A DNA stretch of 64,000 nt from Arenicola marina (GCA_964019135.1 OZ025248.1:33907670-33971669), one strand, 5' to 3'; numbered from the stretch's first letter, positions 21,054 through 34,129 are shown. Notes: generated by a model from the letters alone, not told the origin. Translations and numbers: made by a program.

Positions 21054-23885
21054 CTGCGCGTCCAAAAATGAAGCCAGAAGCCTCCCAGGACAATGAAATG
21101 AAATGCTGGTGAAGGTATCAAGCAGTTTTCGAAGCCACGACTTGTTGATCTGCAGTGTATTCAGATTACGTGGGGACATTGCAAATAATTAACCTATAAA
21201 ACCTGGAGCCAAGTATAGTAAACATATGTACCTTGCCCGCAATGCAGCACTTGAGGCACAGGCCCGGGCCCGAGCTATACTTTTCTGGGCAAAATCTGTC
21301 GCCGCATCACCCAGTATTAAAGGAAAGAATAGACCCCGACAGACCAACGTTACATTATTACTCAGCAAACAAATACAGCCTAATACTCTTGTCATCCCCA
21401 AGCGTGAAACCGTTTGGTACCTTATTACCGAAATAACATTCGACTGATCCTCACCGTGTTGCGAAATTTTGCAATTTTGCAAGCGACGTCATTAGGTAGT
21501 TTGTGGTTTAATGCTAAGCGGCTATTAGTATTTGCCTCATCAGTTACTAGAGGGTTGACCAGAAACACATCAGGAGGCCGTGTCTCTTTTGGCCTGCCGC
21601 CCAGGTGTGTACAGAGGTCTGTGTATGTACACACTGGACTCGAAAGTGAGACCTTGGGCTCCCCTGGTCGTGGCTAGAGTGAAGCTCATATAAATGAACC
21701 CGTTTTTACCACAGGCCAATATATTATTCAGCCGGACATGGGCAATGTACTGTTTCGATCTGATTTCCCGCTCTATATGTATAAATTTACCTCCATTGGC
21801 TGAGTGAAGATTCCTTCTGGCTGACCGCAGCGGTCAATGTGAGGCCGTGTGGGGTGGGGCTGGTTGATGGTCAATGTGGGGGCCTTGTGGAGTGGGGCTG
21901 GTTGATATTGACCAGGGAGGATGTGCTATGGTCTGCTGTTTATGTTTGATGTGGGCCATGTACTCGTGGGAGCGCCGGTGTATTTATAATGGGGTCCATC
22001 TGCCCGCCTCTGCTCCGTCCCCAATGGATGGAGGTGCTGGATCAAAACATGACGCAATGTTCGCCAGTGCTTACCGGTGACAGCACTTGACAACTGTCGA
22101 GGGGGGTCCCGGCGAGGCTCACTCACTCACTGCATGTATACACGTGTGTAGTGAGTGAGCTGGTTGACTGGCTGGCTGGATGGCTGGATGGCTGGTGAAC
22201 CGAGGCTCAAAGGACTCGACATACACAGACATACATCACACATCACGGTGAATTATGACTGATACGGTTCATTTCTCGCCTGGTATGTGCACGGAGTGAG
22301 GACCACCAGTGTGGGATGAGGACAACCAGTGTGGGATGACAGCCTCCGAAGAGGAGGCGGAGCCGCTCGTTGCTGGACTCACTGTAACCACGGATACGTT
22401 CACTATACCGCATGATGCGCCACCCCCTGCCCCACCCTTCCCGCCCACACCGGGAGAAGCCTACCCCCATACACCCCCACACCCCACACCCCACCCCTAT
22501 TCCGGTGCGGCCCAGTGCGTCACGCCCGAGTCACACCTGTCTGCATAGATTGACAAGGTGCATCACAACATGCTTGTCGGGATAGAAAGCTGACAACACA
22601 CCGACCTGGGGCGCTGGGAACCGACGCCGAGACGGTCAGAGAGAGAGAGAGAGAGAGAGAGGGGCCCACTATTTAGTACAGTAGGGCGCCGGGCTTCGCA
22701 CTGTGTAGGACCTGAACGGTCGCTGCTCGACAAACCGAGTGTGAAGAAAACTGGATTTCAATTATCATTTCAAGGATTTCCCACCATTGGTTTGAGGTTG
22801 GTATTGGAATACTGTACAGCATTTGTGTGTCCACCTCTGCTGATGGTAAGTGAGGTCATTGAGGTAAGGTAGCTCAGTTCCTTGGTGCGGAATTATAATA
22901 TGTGATGGCGTATCATATGTCGCTAACAACCCTCTTCAAAGGAGTATATAAAGCACCTCTGACGTCGCGGGATATTTTTCATCCAAATTCAGCACTCTAT
23001 GTTATCAATCAGTATCCTTGCTTCTTGAACGTTGAATTTGCGTATGTCTGACACCAAGGCCTGACACCAAGGCCTGACACCAAGGTCACGTGACGAGACA
23101 TTATTGATTGGGCGTTGTTATTGCACCGTCTGCGCTGTCTGGCCTCAATACGTCAATATGTCGGTAACGTCATGCGTGTACTAGATCTATATATATAGAT
23201 TGCTGGCCAACTTTTTGTTCGCACCGCGGCACTGACTCGCTTCTTCGTGACTCAATCGCGTGGAGGGTGTTAAGAGGAAGTGGGTGGGTGAGGTGGGGGT
23301 GATGGTGGTGGTGTGGGGGGGGGGGATAAGACTGAAGCCCACCGCTAGATGCATGCGGAGATCCGGAAGCCACGCCGTCATCTCCGGACATGTAAAATTT
23401 ATATCCCGCTATCATAGACGCTTTCGCCTCTGATGTTGCTCGACTCCGCCTCCCACACAGTGGATTGGGTGGTGGTGGGGTTGGAGTGGGGGGGGGGGGG
23501 GGGGGGGGAGTCACAGTTTTCGTGTATCATCCGGTCGCCATTAGGGATCATAATTACTGTGATGTTGTAATAATCACATTATTTACACGGGACCAGCGGT
23601 TGCATGGTACAACAAACTAATGGATAAAATGACTAATGAAAATGTGAAAATGAAAATCATTGTCTAGTTATTAGTCACTGGTGTAATTTACAGACTATAT
23701 TACAGCAGGACGCATTCAATGGTTGCCAAAACAAAAGTCATTCGCGATGTTTTATTGGCGTATCAATATTTTATGTAAGACATGTGATGATGAGGTGTGT
23801 GACATCACATGTCATGATCGTGGGAATGAAGGGGCGTTTTAGGCCGCTTTTGTGCACACAAGGCCTATGCTGGCCAAGGAATGCA
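21054..23885. other. Intron sequence
   Basis: No supported exon. It contains two roughly 39-bp copies of GTGGGGCTGGTTGATG (21850-21908), a hairpin with CTCACTCACT/AGTGAGTGAG arms (22123-22160), a GA run (22640-22660), three 13-bp CTGACACCAAGGC copies (23048-23087) and G-runs at 23317 and 23488-23510. A strong donor-like ATG|GTAAGTGAG lies at 22844-22855 without a coding frame before it. Confidence 0.4.
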
Positions 23886-23887
23886 CC

Positions 23888-23972
23888 ATACCCCATGATT
23901 AGGTGTTCGGATTCGAACCCAAGACCTATTGATCTGCGACCTAGTGTGTTAGCCACTGCACCGGGCAGGCCT
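23888..23972 (-). mobile_element. tRNA-derived SINE head
   Basis: Minus strand: A-box-like GGTGCAGTGGCTAACAC, an anticodon-arm-sized interval, then a perfect B-box GGGTTCGAATCC. The 5' pairing partner of the acceptor stem is not convincing, so this is a SINE head or tRNA pseudogene, not a working tRNA. The body may extend to about 23780. Confidence 0.6.
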
Positions 23973-24819
23973 CCAGTGAGTGCATGTCGACAATTTGGTA
24001 TCGCTTAACTAAAACACCATGCAATGGATCCAGTGTAACGAGTCCTAGGCCTACATTTTATTACACGCTGAACTTCCGGGAAGTGAGCGATGTAGGGCGA
24101 GGAGGGGGGGGGGGGAGTGGTGAGAGTTGAGCATATGTTCCAGTGCACATTTTGTTGCCTGGTCAATGGTGTGTATCTGGCTTGCCGTCAGCTCATGTTT
24201 TATGGGATACCAACCAGATATTGATTGAGATTGGCTGCAGTGACTCACTTCTTAAGCTCCTGTCGTCACTTCTGTCGTATGTTTTCCCAGATTAGTACGG
24301 CCTGATGGCTGTTTCCAACATTTTTGTTCATTTTAAGTCACTTATAAGTCTGGCAGGACTGGGCGAGAGCTATAATCTGTATTTATGTATTGTGTTTGTA
24401 TGTATATATATTCTCGCAAGGGACTATAATAAAAGAATATCTACCTATCGTGTCAGCTGATCAGAACACAGTCAGGCTGTGGAGCTTGGCGAAATCCTCT
24501 CCCACTCAGGAGAACCTTTGCAAATATATTGTGCATATATATATATATATATATATATACATGCCCGGGGCGCCATGCCAGTTGGTACGAAGCAGACGGT
24601 ATCTTATTGCACCTCGCACCATTGCAATATCATTGCAATTACCCATTGTACAGTTCAGATTTATACATCTACTAAATGGCCCATCAGGCGGAGCCACTGC
24701 TTAAACCAAACCAATCAAACCTAAACCGAGTTGCCGAGCTCGTCCATATGGCGGCGATGCGGGAGTTAAGACACTAATCGTGTCTAGTATTTTTGTGTCG
24801 CATTAGACCATATTACGAG
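23973..24819. other. Intron sequence
   Basis: G-run at 24102-24115 and a TA run at 24537-24560. No exon recognised. Confidence 0.4.
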
Positions 24820-25145
24820 CACAGTCCATGATAGCCGCGAGAAGCCGGGCGTTGTGGCGAGGTTCGCGCGGACATTCCCCCGTGGCGGTCGTTCAAAGCA
24901 GGTGGTCCTACCTCCAGGGGAGGGTTTGTTGTCCTAACCAGAGATGGGGCGACGGGTGTGTTCGCCCGTCTTCCCGCGGGGCTCTGAGCGGCCGCTGACG
25001 GCCAGATGCCCCGGCTCCCCTTTGAGGCTGCCATGGACACCTCGGGCTAATGAAGCGCTTGGGGTAGCCTCGTCCCTTGTGGTAAAGTGGCACCCGACTG
25101 GGCGATAAACGAAGCAGTTTAACGGCAACAGATACGTTTGACCCA
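24820..25145 (-). other. GC-rich block of unknown nature
   Basis: A sharply bounded GC-rich segment, open for 60-75 codons in three minus-strand frames. It looks like part of a conserved sequence such as the 5' region of a retroelement or a gene exon, but I find no splice signals, motif or second copy in the window. Confidence 0.25.
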
Positions 25146-25372
25146 TAAAGCCGCTCGGCTGAAGGTTGGAATTCAGTCAGTCTACGGAACTATAACATGG
25201 GGAGTGGTGGGGCCACGTGTTGGAGTGGGGTGGGATGGCTTGGGGAAGGAATGCCGGGGGCGGGGAAGGGAGGAGGGGGTGAGGGTGGCGGGTAGGTCGA
25301 CGGTGAACCAGTGTGACCTGTTGACGTCTCACCCTAGTAAAATACACTCCCGCAGCGGAATTGGAAACGTGA
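25146..25372. other. Intron sequence
   Basis: G-rich, nothing recognised. Confidence 0.35.
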
Positions 25373-25607
25373 ACCGGTGTAGCATGATAACCTGTCCGCC
25401 GTGATAAAGTGTCCGGCTGACGTGCGCGCATGCGCAGCGAATAGGGTTGCTATGTAAATAGCGCATTTTTGTTAGGTTTAGGGTTAGGTTATGGTTAGGT
25501 TAGGGTCAGGGTTAGGGTTAGGATTAGGGTTCTGGTTAGGGTTAGTGACATGAAAAAAGCGTGGCCGGACAGGTTATCACGGCCGGACAGGCTATTATGT
25601 TACCGGT
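25373..25607. mobile_element. MITE with telomere-like core
   Basis: Imperfect terminal inverted repeats of about 45 bp. The left end reads ACCGGTGTAGCATGATAACC then TGTCCGCCGTGATAA. The right end, on the opposite strand, reads ACCGGTAACATAATAGCC then TGTCCGGCCGTGATAA. Both ends also carry a second TGTCCGGC-like subrepeat. The core at 25471-25545 is a run of degenerate TTAGGG/TTAGGGTT repeats. The left terminus resembles the repeated phrase of the 51-52 kb array. No open frame. Confidence 0.65.
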
Positions 25608-26214
25608 CAGGAACAGTTACTGGTGACATGGCTCGGTGACCTCCGCAGAGGTCAAAGGAATGGTCAGTGGAAGAAGATCTTGTGTTTTGTCTGAGTAAAC
25701 ATGTCGTAGATATATATCAGATATCTAAGAAATATGAGACTTGTGCGTATTGGACTAAGATTTGCAGAGTAAAGGGAGGACTATAGAGGAGAGATGACAT
25801 TGGAGGGGGCAAACAAAAAAGTGTGTTCTCACTTCAATGCGAAGAGGGAGGCTATTGTAGCTACAATACGGTAAACCTTTAGCGGATTGCACGGAGAGCA
25901 AATCCTATACCGTTTAGTATCATACGAATGTCGTTGATAAAATACAAGAAGGGGGGTGGGGGGGTCATGCCTTTCTAATATAATGTGTCTTCGCGTCCTC
26001 CCACGACAGACCATATTGGTCTGATCTACCGGCAACTTCGGAAACCGTTCGTTATCACAACATCTAACCATCTGACCGTTACGTGCTGCAGATGTATAAA
26101 AGACGCGAGCGACCTCTGCCTGGGAGAGTGCCATTGTACCCTATTATCGCCTCCCTTGTGATGGATTCCCATTCCGTCACGTGTGTATGCTGACGTCCAA
26201 CTGGGATATATGTA
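25608..26214. other. Intron sequence
   Basis: No exon recognised. Confidence 0.4.
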
Positions 26215-26335
26215 TATAATATATATATCAGTAATATATATGTATATATAATATATATATGTAGATATATAATATATATATGTATATATATAATATATAT
26301 ATATAATATATGTTTATATTTATATATATATCTGA
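26205..26335 (+). repeat. TA-rich microsatellite
   Basis: Alternating ATATAT/GTATATA repeats about 120 bp long. Confidence 0.92.
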
Positions 26336-26754
26336 GCAGTGTGTGGTTAGCCCAGATCCCTATGACCGCCCAACAGACCGTCCAGCAGTCCACCGTTGGA
26401 CATGTCCAGTTGCACGTCCTCGCCTGTTTATCTTGACCTTGGCGGGAATACCACGTACACACTAACTGGTAAACAGAGCCCATAGCACTCCAAATGTTAT
26501 GGGCAGAACATGTTTTGCTTGATGGTATTAATATTTGCTGAACCGCCGTGTTGCCCTTGGCTGGCCATGATCCTCCAGCCTTCAGCCCGCAGGCCACTAT
26601 CCCTTCTCTCTGGGTGGCCACGATGGGCAGGAATGGCTTACCGGGTGTGCTCGCCGTCTCTGTGGGGAGCGAAGGTGGAAGGGTAGGGGGGGGGGGGGTA
26701 GGGGGGGGGTAGGTGTTAAGTATGGGTGTCACTGGTCAGTTTAGATGACTATGG
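26336..26754. other. Intron sequence
   Basis: A minus-strand open stretch of about 110 codons in unique sequence. Its residues show no recognisable family, so I do not call it coding. G-runs lie at 26686-26710. Confidence 0.35.
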
Positions 26755-27530
26755 TTGGTCTTGGGCGTAGGCAGTTTGAGTGGGCGTCAAGGAAGGTGAG
26801 GTTAATCTGTATGAGCATGGTTAGTCTGGGTGGGCGTGGTTAGTCTGGGTGGGCGTGGTTGGTCGGTGTGGGCGTGGTTAGTCTGGGTGGGTGTGGCTAG
26901 TCTAGGTGAGCGTTGTTAATCTGGGTGGGCTTGGTTAGTCTGGATGGGCGTGGTTAGTCTGGGTGGGCGTGACTAGTCTGGGTGGGCGTGCCTAGTCTAG
27001 GTGAGCGTGGTTAGTTTGGATGGGCGTGGCTGGTCGGTATGGGCGTGGTTAGTCTGGGTGGGCGTGGTTAGTCTGCATGGGCGTGGTTAGTCTTGGTGGG
27101 CGTGGTTAGTGTGGGTGGGGGGTAGGTGTTAAGTATGGGTATCCCTGGTCAGTCTGGATGCGTCTCGTTGGTCTACATGGGCGTGGTTAGTCGGAATGGA
27201 CGTGGTTACTCTTGGTGGGCGTGGCTAGTCTGGGTGGGCGTGGCTAGTCTGGGTGGACGTGGCTAGTCTGGGTGTGCGTGGCTAGTCTGGGTGAGCGTGG
27301 TTACTCTTGGTGGGCGATGTTGGTCTGTGTGGGCGTGGTTAGTCGGGATGGGCGTGGTTGTGAATGGACGTGGTTAGACTTGGTGGGCGTGCCTAGTCTG
27401 GGTGGGCGTGGCTAGTTTGAGTTGGCCTGCTTAGTCTGGGTGGGCGTGTCTAGTCTGGGTAGGCGTGGCTAGTCTGGATGGGCGTGGGTTAATCTGGGTG
27501 GGCGTGACTAGTCTGGGTGGGCGTGGTCGG
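26755..27530 (+). repeat. 19-20-bp minisatellite (GGGCGTGGTTAGTCTGGGT)
   Basis: About 38 copies of GGGCGTGGTTAGTCTGGGT with GGCTAG, GGTCGG and GATGGG variants. A longer segment containing GGTAGGTGTTAAGTATGGGT appears both before the array (26708) and inside it (27120). Confidence 0.93.
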
Positions 27531-27590
27531 CCTCAGGTCAGCTAGCGACCAGGTCAGACCAAGGTGAGGTGCCAATCTGTTCGCGGACAG

Positions 27591-27988
27591 CCGCCGTGTG
27601 CTCAACACAACCTGGATCCTATTCCGGATTGCTCTGCATCAGTTTCCTTCCGCAGACTTGACCTGGCCGTCTGGATCACCTGGGCTGTCCACCCATGTTA
27701 TAACCAAGCGTGCTTTGGTTTATATAGATGTATAGTGCCGTTCTTTTGTTCGCATGCTAAGCCACTGTCTCTCACGCCCATGGTATAACCCGCCGTGTGC
27801 TCAACACAACCTGGATCCTATTCCGGATTGCTCTGCATCAGTTTCCTTCCGCAGACTTGACCTGGCCGTCTGGATCACCTGGGCTGTCCACCCATGTTAT
27901 AACCAAGCGTGCTTTGGTTTATATAGATGTATAGTGCCGTTCTTTTGTTCGCATGCTAAGCCACTGTCTCTCACGCCCATGGTATAAC
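27591..27988 (+). repeat. 199-bp tandem duplication, two essentially identical copies
   Basis: The block starting CCGCCGTGTGCTCAACAC at 27591 restarts at 27790 and I see no differences across the copies. A third, partial start (ACCAAGCGTGCTTTG) follows. Identity points to a very recent duplication or an assembly artefact. Confidence 0.9.
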
Positions 27989-28902
27989 CAAGCGTGCTTT
28001 GCTTTATATATATATACCAGTATGGGGAATCGGTACGGTTCGTTAACGAGTGGAATGTTCAGGGAAATTATTGCACATTTGAGGATACAGCTGATATTTT
28101 ACTTTTGCTTTCATTAGTACAGACGAAAATATAACGTTTGCCACAAATCCTGCTACACCTTGGGGTTTAAGGGGTGGTTCGAATATTAATTTTACAACCA
28201 CTTTGCATTATCCATCTCGACTGTAGCTGTGTACCTTGCTGAGCGATCGCAATATTAACAAAGCTTTTTCCAAGTGGACGTTATATTTGAACAAAGGTCT
28301 CGCCGTTTGGCATAGATAACGAGAGTGTTACATCTAAGAATGTCGTCCTGTGTACATCGAATCACTGACTTCGCCATGGGTTCCTAAAGGTGGCCTAAAG
28401 CGTTCCATCCATCCAGCCGTCTGCTGCACGATCCTGGTCCGCAAACTGTTGATTAAAGATGAAACGGCGTGCCATAGACGGCAGTACATCCACATGTGGC
28501 CTTTGGCTGGTCCTTGAAGGCCGGATGCCCTCGGGTAAACAGACGCCCTAGTGGCCGGCAGGTGAACCAGAGCACCGGGGTAGTAGAAAGTGTCCGGATC
28601 GGACCCCCCCCCCCCCCCGCCGGGACCCTCCCCCCCCACTTCCACTCTATCCCTTCCAGGACGAGGTCAGGGGCGCAAGTTGGCGTTCGGGATCAGTGTC
28701 CAGATAGCCCTGGATCATGGCGGCCAAGCCCACACCGAGAGCCTTCATACCTCACCTAAATATTATTGGTCTGAAACTAAATCTGCACAGATATGAATTA
28801 TTATAATAAAATTGTCAAGTTATTATATTATCATAAAATCGTCATACATCATCCTAATAATGGAATGTAATTGCTGTCTTAAAATCTGTTTTTATTATGA
28901 TA
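27989..28902. other. Intron sequence
   Basis: Poly-C at 28604-28618. No exon supported. Confidence 0.4.
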
Positions 28903-29115
28903 TCTGAAACTGGTCTTGAAATCTGAAACTGGTCTTAAAATCTGAAACTGGTCTTAAAATCTGAAACTGGTCTTAAAATCTGAAACTGGTCTTAAAAATT
29001 GCAACTGGTCTTAAAATGTGAAACTGGTCTTAAAATTTGCAACTGGTCTTAAAATCTGAAACTGGTCTTGAAATCTCAAGCTGGTCTTGAAATCTCAAGC
29101 TGGTCTTGAAACTAG
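28903..29115 (+). repeat. 19-20-bp minisatellite (CTGGTCTTAAAATCTGAAA)
   Basis: About 11 copies of CTGGTCTTAAAATCTGAAA, with CTCAAG and TTGCAA variants toward the right end. Confidence 0.94.
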
Positions 29116-32100
29116 AACTAGAGATATGTCTTATGGATATGTAACTAGGCGTACTGTACTATGACGTGGCTCTGACTGAGCCCATTGCAACATCCGCAGT
29201 ATTAAATGTACAACCACCATCGGGACAACCACGTGGCTCTGGATGGGGCTGTTGCTAAGGTTCCTCACTTCGAGCCCCCATGCTAGCCCCCCCCCCCCCT
29301 CCCTCCTTACCACCCATCGTTGCATCGACTCCACATGTAGTTCTCACCAGACCCCAGGGCAGTCTGGTGCCACTGATGGAGTTCTAATAGATTCAAAAGC
29401 GGGGGCTTAATTGGCCGGGTGTGTCCACAGACTATTTACTCTGCGGCCTGCCTGCAGTCCGTGTCTGACATGTGTCCTGGCTTATTATAGACTACGCACG
29501 CTGTTTGCTTCATAATTTAGGTATGGAATGCCGACTTATTAAACACTGAATTAATAAATTATGCCAACGACTATGTGAGGTCGGCCAAGGTATGAAACTG
29601 TGAAGTATGTGTGAATGCCTGCCTGCCCATGTTGGCTCGTCCCAAAGGTCACTGGTGCTATATTCCCGGACGTTTCGTGATCAAGTCGAATTCAGTTCAT
29701 CAATGGGGTAACAAGTGATGCTCATGGCGTTGGCACCCACAAAGACGCTACAAATCGCAGACGCTGATCTGTAGAGAAGCATTCTAGGCAGATCGTTTTG
29801 TAACTTAAGACAAATGATATATCTAACATGACTTGCCTGGATCAAAATCAGCACAAAATCCAAATGGTACGTACCCCCTCCCTCTCCCAACCCCCACCCC
29901 GACAATATTGAGCGTATCCCGAATCCGCTCCTGGATAGGTTGAGAGGGGACAGGACTCTCGGGGGGTTTTATATCATTCTGCCGTGGTCCGGATGCCGTC
30001 ACACGCCTACAGGTAGGAGCTCTGCTATCTAATGAGGAACTAACTGTCTGTCTCTTCTTTTTATTCCCATTTTTTATCTGAAAAATAACTCTGCCATAAA
30101 TAGTTTTCCTATTGGCAATGGAGATATATGAGGGGTAGGAGAGGGGGTGGGGGTATGGTGCCAGGGCTATGTTTAGCTGTGGGAGAGTGGGTCTCCTAGG
30201 ATGACTGTAGCCCAGCCCATGACAAGCACCAACTGCCCCTGCCAACACCCCCCCCCCCTCCCACTCCCCTCCCCGCCTCGGACGCCGCGAGGCCGGAAAC
30301 TTTCTCCCCCCCTCTTGTGTATTTACTCTCATGCTGTTGAGGCGCGAGTATGGATGCTATTTTTTGTCTTCCTATTTTTTCGGGTTAGGCCTGGCTTCCA
30401 ATGTACCACCACTCCCCCCCCCCCCCACCCCTACCACCCCCCCCCCCCCCGAGTAGGTCCGGGTATAGTTTGGAATGTGCCTCCGGAGAGCCAAGCTAAT
30501 GGTGTTTTGTGAGTGGGGGGTGGAGGTAGAGAGTGGAGATAAGGGGGTGAGGGGTGTGTAGCGGGGAGGGGAGGGGGGGGGGGTAGAATCTGGGCTGTCC
30601 TGCCAGCTGTGTAGGCAGACAGACACCACTGGTCCTATGGTCCTAAGAGGTCTAAATGGTGGTGAGAGCTGATGGTGTGGGTTATTTAACACACGGCCAT
30701 AGGGTAACTATAACTTTGAGCACTGGTTGGCATGCGGCATGGCATGACTGGACGCCGGGTAAACCAACACACACACTCCACGTGGGCCGACTACTGCATG
30801 CCCGGCCGGCCATTTGTCACTGCTTCCGCGTCGTTATTTACTGCCGGTGGACCTACCACTCACTCACCCACATTCCTATGGCCTCCCACTACACGCTGCG
30901 CCTCGGGATCCCGACACTTCAGGTTCAGTGAGACGCGCGCGTCCCTAGCTCCCGGCGCCAGCACTGCGCGCGCACCTCGCTCCACGTCGTACGTGATTGG
31001 CCCTTATCGGCGTTTTTTTTTGCCATATGTTTGAGACGTGAATCAGCGATTGGCTTCATCCCCCGCCGAGACACTCCGTGGAGACAGACCCTCACCGCTC
31101 TGATTAATCATAATACGATATACACTTGCCCCCTGCTCGCCCGCCCGTCACCCCACCCCATCCCAAGGGGAAGGCGGCAGCACTGGCCAGGTGTGGCCCG
31201 TCGCGGGGTGCCCTCAAACCGCAGCGCGGTGTTATCTTCTGAGCCATTTGGTGGCGGGAATAGAGGCGCCTGGGTGGTTTGTTATTAGGTCGTATCAGGC
31301 GCAGACATGACACATCAGGAATCGTATTGCGCCTACAGGGAAGTCGAGTGAAATCGGAAGTGAATTGGTCCGACCAGCAGTGGATGGGTGCCACTTGATA
31401 TAGCGACCCCCTCTTTGTATCCCATCGCATGCCGCTTGGGAAGAAACCATGGCGACGTCATCTGGCGGGAATGTCGTATTGCAGCAGACGACATTTTCTG
31501 TAACGTCGTGAATCGGGGGAAGGATGCGGCGCAGATTTTGGCGTGCCAGCTCAGGATACGCAGCAAACTGTGAATGACTGACTGACTAAGCAATGCGAGA
31601 TGAGATTGTATGATGATACATGTAGTTATGTTGGACTCCACATCTAGGCATGATGGAAATCGCGACTACGTTCTTGCTATCTTTATGCTGGAACATACAT
31701 AATGTTGTTAGTGCATCCAACCGATGTTACTATTATTACATGCTGCGAGATCCTCCTGTGGTGGTGCTCATAGATCACTGATCAGATTCCAAAGACAGCC
31801 TCCTCCTCCTGAAATATTTTCACTGTGATATCACACCGGGGTACCGTCGCTCTTTGTCTGCCGGTGTCAGTGATAACCCGCCGCTAAAAGCCAAGGATGC
31901 ATGGTGAGAGCTGGTCGTGCTCGAGTCACTTCGTACCGCAGTAGAACGAAACAAAACCCCAGCGCCGACCATCTCACACTGACTGGATGGCTTTATGAGG
32001 TTAGGCGAGCAAACACCCCGGACATCGGAGGAATGCTGTGGTGGGCAGCTAGGGTATCTATCTATCTATCACTGACATCCAGCGGTCTGCCAGACCGGAA

Positions 32101-32490
32101 ACTCACACTGTGTCATCCCCTTTTTGTGCCGGTTTGTCGGTGGAATAATACTTCGTTTGTTGTTACTACAACGCCAGTGTGGTTGGTGCATGGTGGTGTT
32201 CTCAGCTTGGCTCCGGTCCCAGTTTCCAGATCAACCTCGTTTGGAAGCAGTGACACGTCGGTTGTGGTGGTATTAACTAACTGGCCGACATAAATAAAAT
32301 GGTCGTGGCTGATATAATCAAAGTTGATGGGTTAATTAGCATTACGACGGCGCACTTGTATGTGGCTTAGATCTTCTCAGAACGGTGATCTGAACAGTCA
32401 CAATATAGCCTACCACCAGTCGCCTCGCTGGATATACATACCTACAGTGTTCAGGATATTTACAATACCTTTATGGCTGGAGTGCCCGTA
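29116..32490. other. Intron sequence
   Basis: No supported exon. It holds poly-C tracts (29286, 30248, 30411-30450), G-rich DNA (30510-30590) and a CpG-rich patch (30920-31290) with CCAAT-like GATTGGC boxes that could be another promoter. An ATG at 31449 is followed by a stop within 21 codons. Confidence 0.4.
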
Positions 32491-32495
32491 TGCTG

Positions 32496-32568
32496 CTTAT
32501 GACGTCACCTGGGCTCTGAGACGAGAGTGGCGCAGTGTTATTGTCTCTGGAGCCGCGATCGGATCAGG
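32496..32568 (+). promoter_or_regulatory. CRE-containing promoter or 5' UTR of first exon 1C
   Basis: A CRE (TGACGTCA) at about 32500-32507 lies some 60 bp before the exon 1C ATG, in moderately GC-rich DNA. The parallel with the CRE cluster before exon 1A supports co-regulation of the two putative starts. Confidence 0.45.
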
Positions 32569-32611
32569 ATGGGTGCTCTCCCTACCAAGGACCGCTTCAT
32601 CGCCAAAATAC
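32569..32611 (+). CDS. Alternative first coding exon 1C, myristoylation motif
   Basis: The ATG (CAGGATGG) opens MGALPTKDRFIAKI plus the first base of an Arg codon, and ends at a strong donor (ATAC|GTGAGT) in phase 1. Splicing to 34507 across a 1.9-kb intron makes CGC (Arg) and continues in frame, giving about 916 residues. Gly2 with Thr6 and Lys7 fits the N-myristoylation pattern. There is no nearby cysteine, so the second anchor would be the basic residues (Lys7, Arg9, Lys13, Arg15). This is the first exon closest to the main exon and the one I trust most. Confidence 0.6.
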
Positions 32612-34096
32612 GTGAGTGTACGGCCTTTGGGGGTCGGGGAATAGTATTCTGGGGAATGGGGGGTTGTCAACTCACCTTGTGGTGCGAACACCTGGTGGCG
32701 CGCCTTGGAAAATAGGTGTCTCAGACCACTAGCTGTATCGCTCTGATAAATGTTGGCTTGAGAGTTATCGCATTGGCACATGATGCCGCATTACGTAGGC
32801 GTACAGCTTTAGGATAGACAGGATACGTGGAATGATGTAGTGTTGTGATCATGGGGCGTGGTTGACACTGATTATTGCTTGGACGTAAAAAGGGAGGGGT
32901 TGATAGAGCGGGTTGCCGCCAAAAATACCCCTTCCGAACCGATTTTGGCCGCAAAACCTCGACCGAGTCGATTTTGGCGGTAAAACGCCCAGACCGAGCG
33001 AAGTGGGGGGGGGGGGGGGCGGGGCTTACAGCCCACAGCAATGTATGAAGTACCCCCCTCGGGAGTAGGGTGCTTAAACTTCTGGAGGTTATTTCCAAAC
33101 AATGTCAAGGGTCAAGGTAGAGACGAACCCCTTACTGTTTGCGTCTTATCCACGTACCGGCCACGCGGTGTGGCCTAGCACAGCACAATCCGCGCTATAC
33201 TACTTACTCCCTCCCCACGTCCCTCGATGCGGCGTGAACACCGTCTGATACAGACTGAACGTTCCATCTTTTGGTTGTTTTCTAATGTTATCTGATGCCG
33301 CTGTACTGATGTGCTTGGGGAACGCATGGCAGTTTAATCACCAGCCGCAGATCCCGGATTGCACCAAGGGGAGATTTGCATTTGATGCAAAAGTGGGTTC
33401 GGGTGACGCTGTGAATGATGAGCGGAAGGGTGGGTGGGGGTGGCGTTGTGGTCAAAGGTTGAAAGAAAGGTGGATGAGGGTTGAGATTACTTTAGTTTGG
33501 AAATGTAGATCCCGAGGGTGGACAGGGGGGGGGGTGGGGGAGTTGCATGGCTATATTCTCTCCAGATTCGTCGTTCGGTGTGGGAATCTGACATTAACAC
33601 GGATCATTTCTATTGGAATTGGAACCTTTTCAGTGGTGCACCGTAGAATCTCTTCACTCCGAGACCCTCTAATGGCTCACTAGAGGGCGACACTGTTAAA
33701 CGATTCATTTGGTTCTGTAGTCAGTCTCGGTTATAACGTGCATGGTTAAACATGGCCGATGACCCATGTGTCCTCACCACACAGGGTGTATATAGCCCGT
33801 GTTTGTGGGCGGCAAGTCGACCGCCCGTTCAGCCCCTCTGACATGATTACACACAGGCACGCCGTCAGTCGACAAAACTGCTTGTTTTGTTTTAAATGTA
33901 TATCTAATTTCCGGGCTTCGACCGTGCTGAAATAGGGTAACCTGACCTATGGCGTTGCATACCTTCTCTACCAATGTTTGCACCTCCCTATATCTCTTTC
34001 GTTTATCCACTTCTCTTTCTCTCAGAGTTTCTACATCCCTCTCCGTTTCTCATATTTAAGACGAAAATCTACGATTTTCGTCCTATGTCGGTGTAT

Positions 34097-34129
<33 letters not shown>

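Noticed and set aside
22740-22855. Strong donor-like GTAAGTGAG, possible non-coding first exon
   Set aside because: A good donor alone is common by chance. No coding frame and no promoter signal I trust.
23888-23972. Functional tRNA gene
   Set aside because: Good A- and B-boxes, but the acceptor stem does not pair. Read as a SINE head.
25471-25545. True telomere or chromosome-fusion point
   Set aside because: Repeats are degenerate, short and enclosed by the inverted ends of a small transposon.
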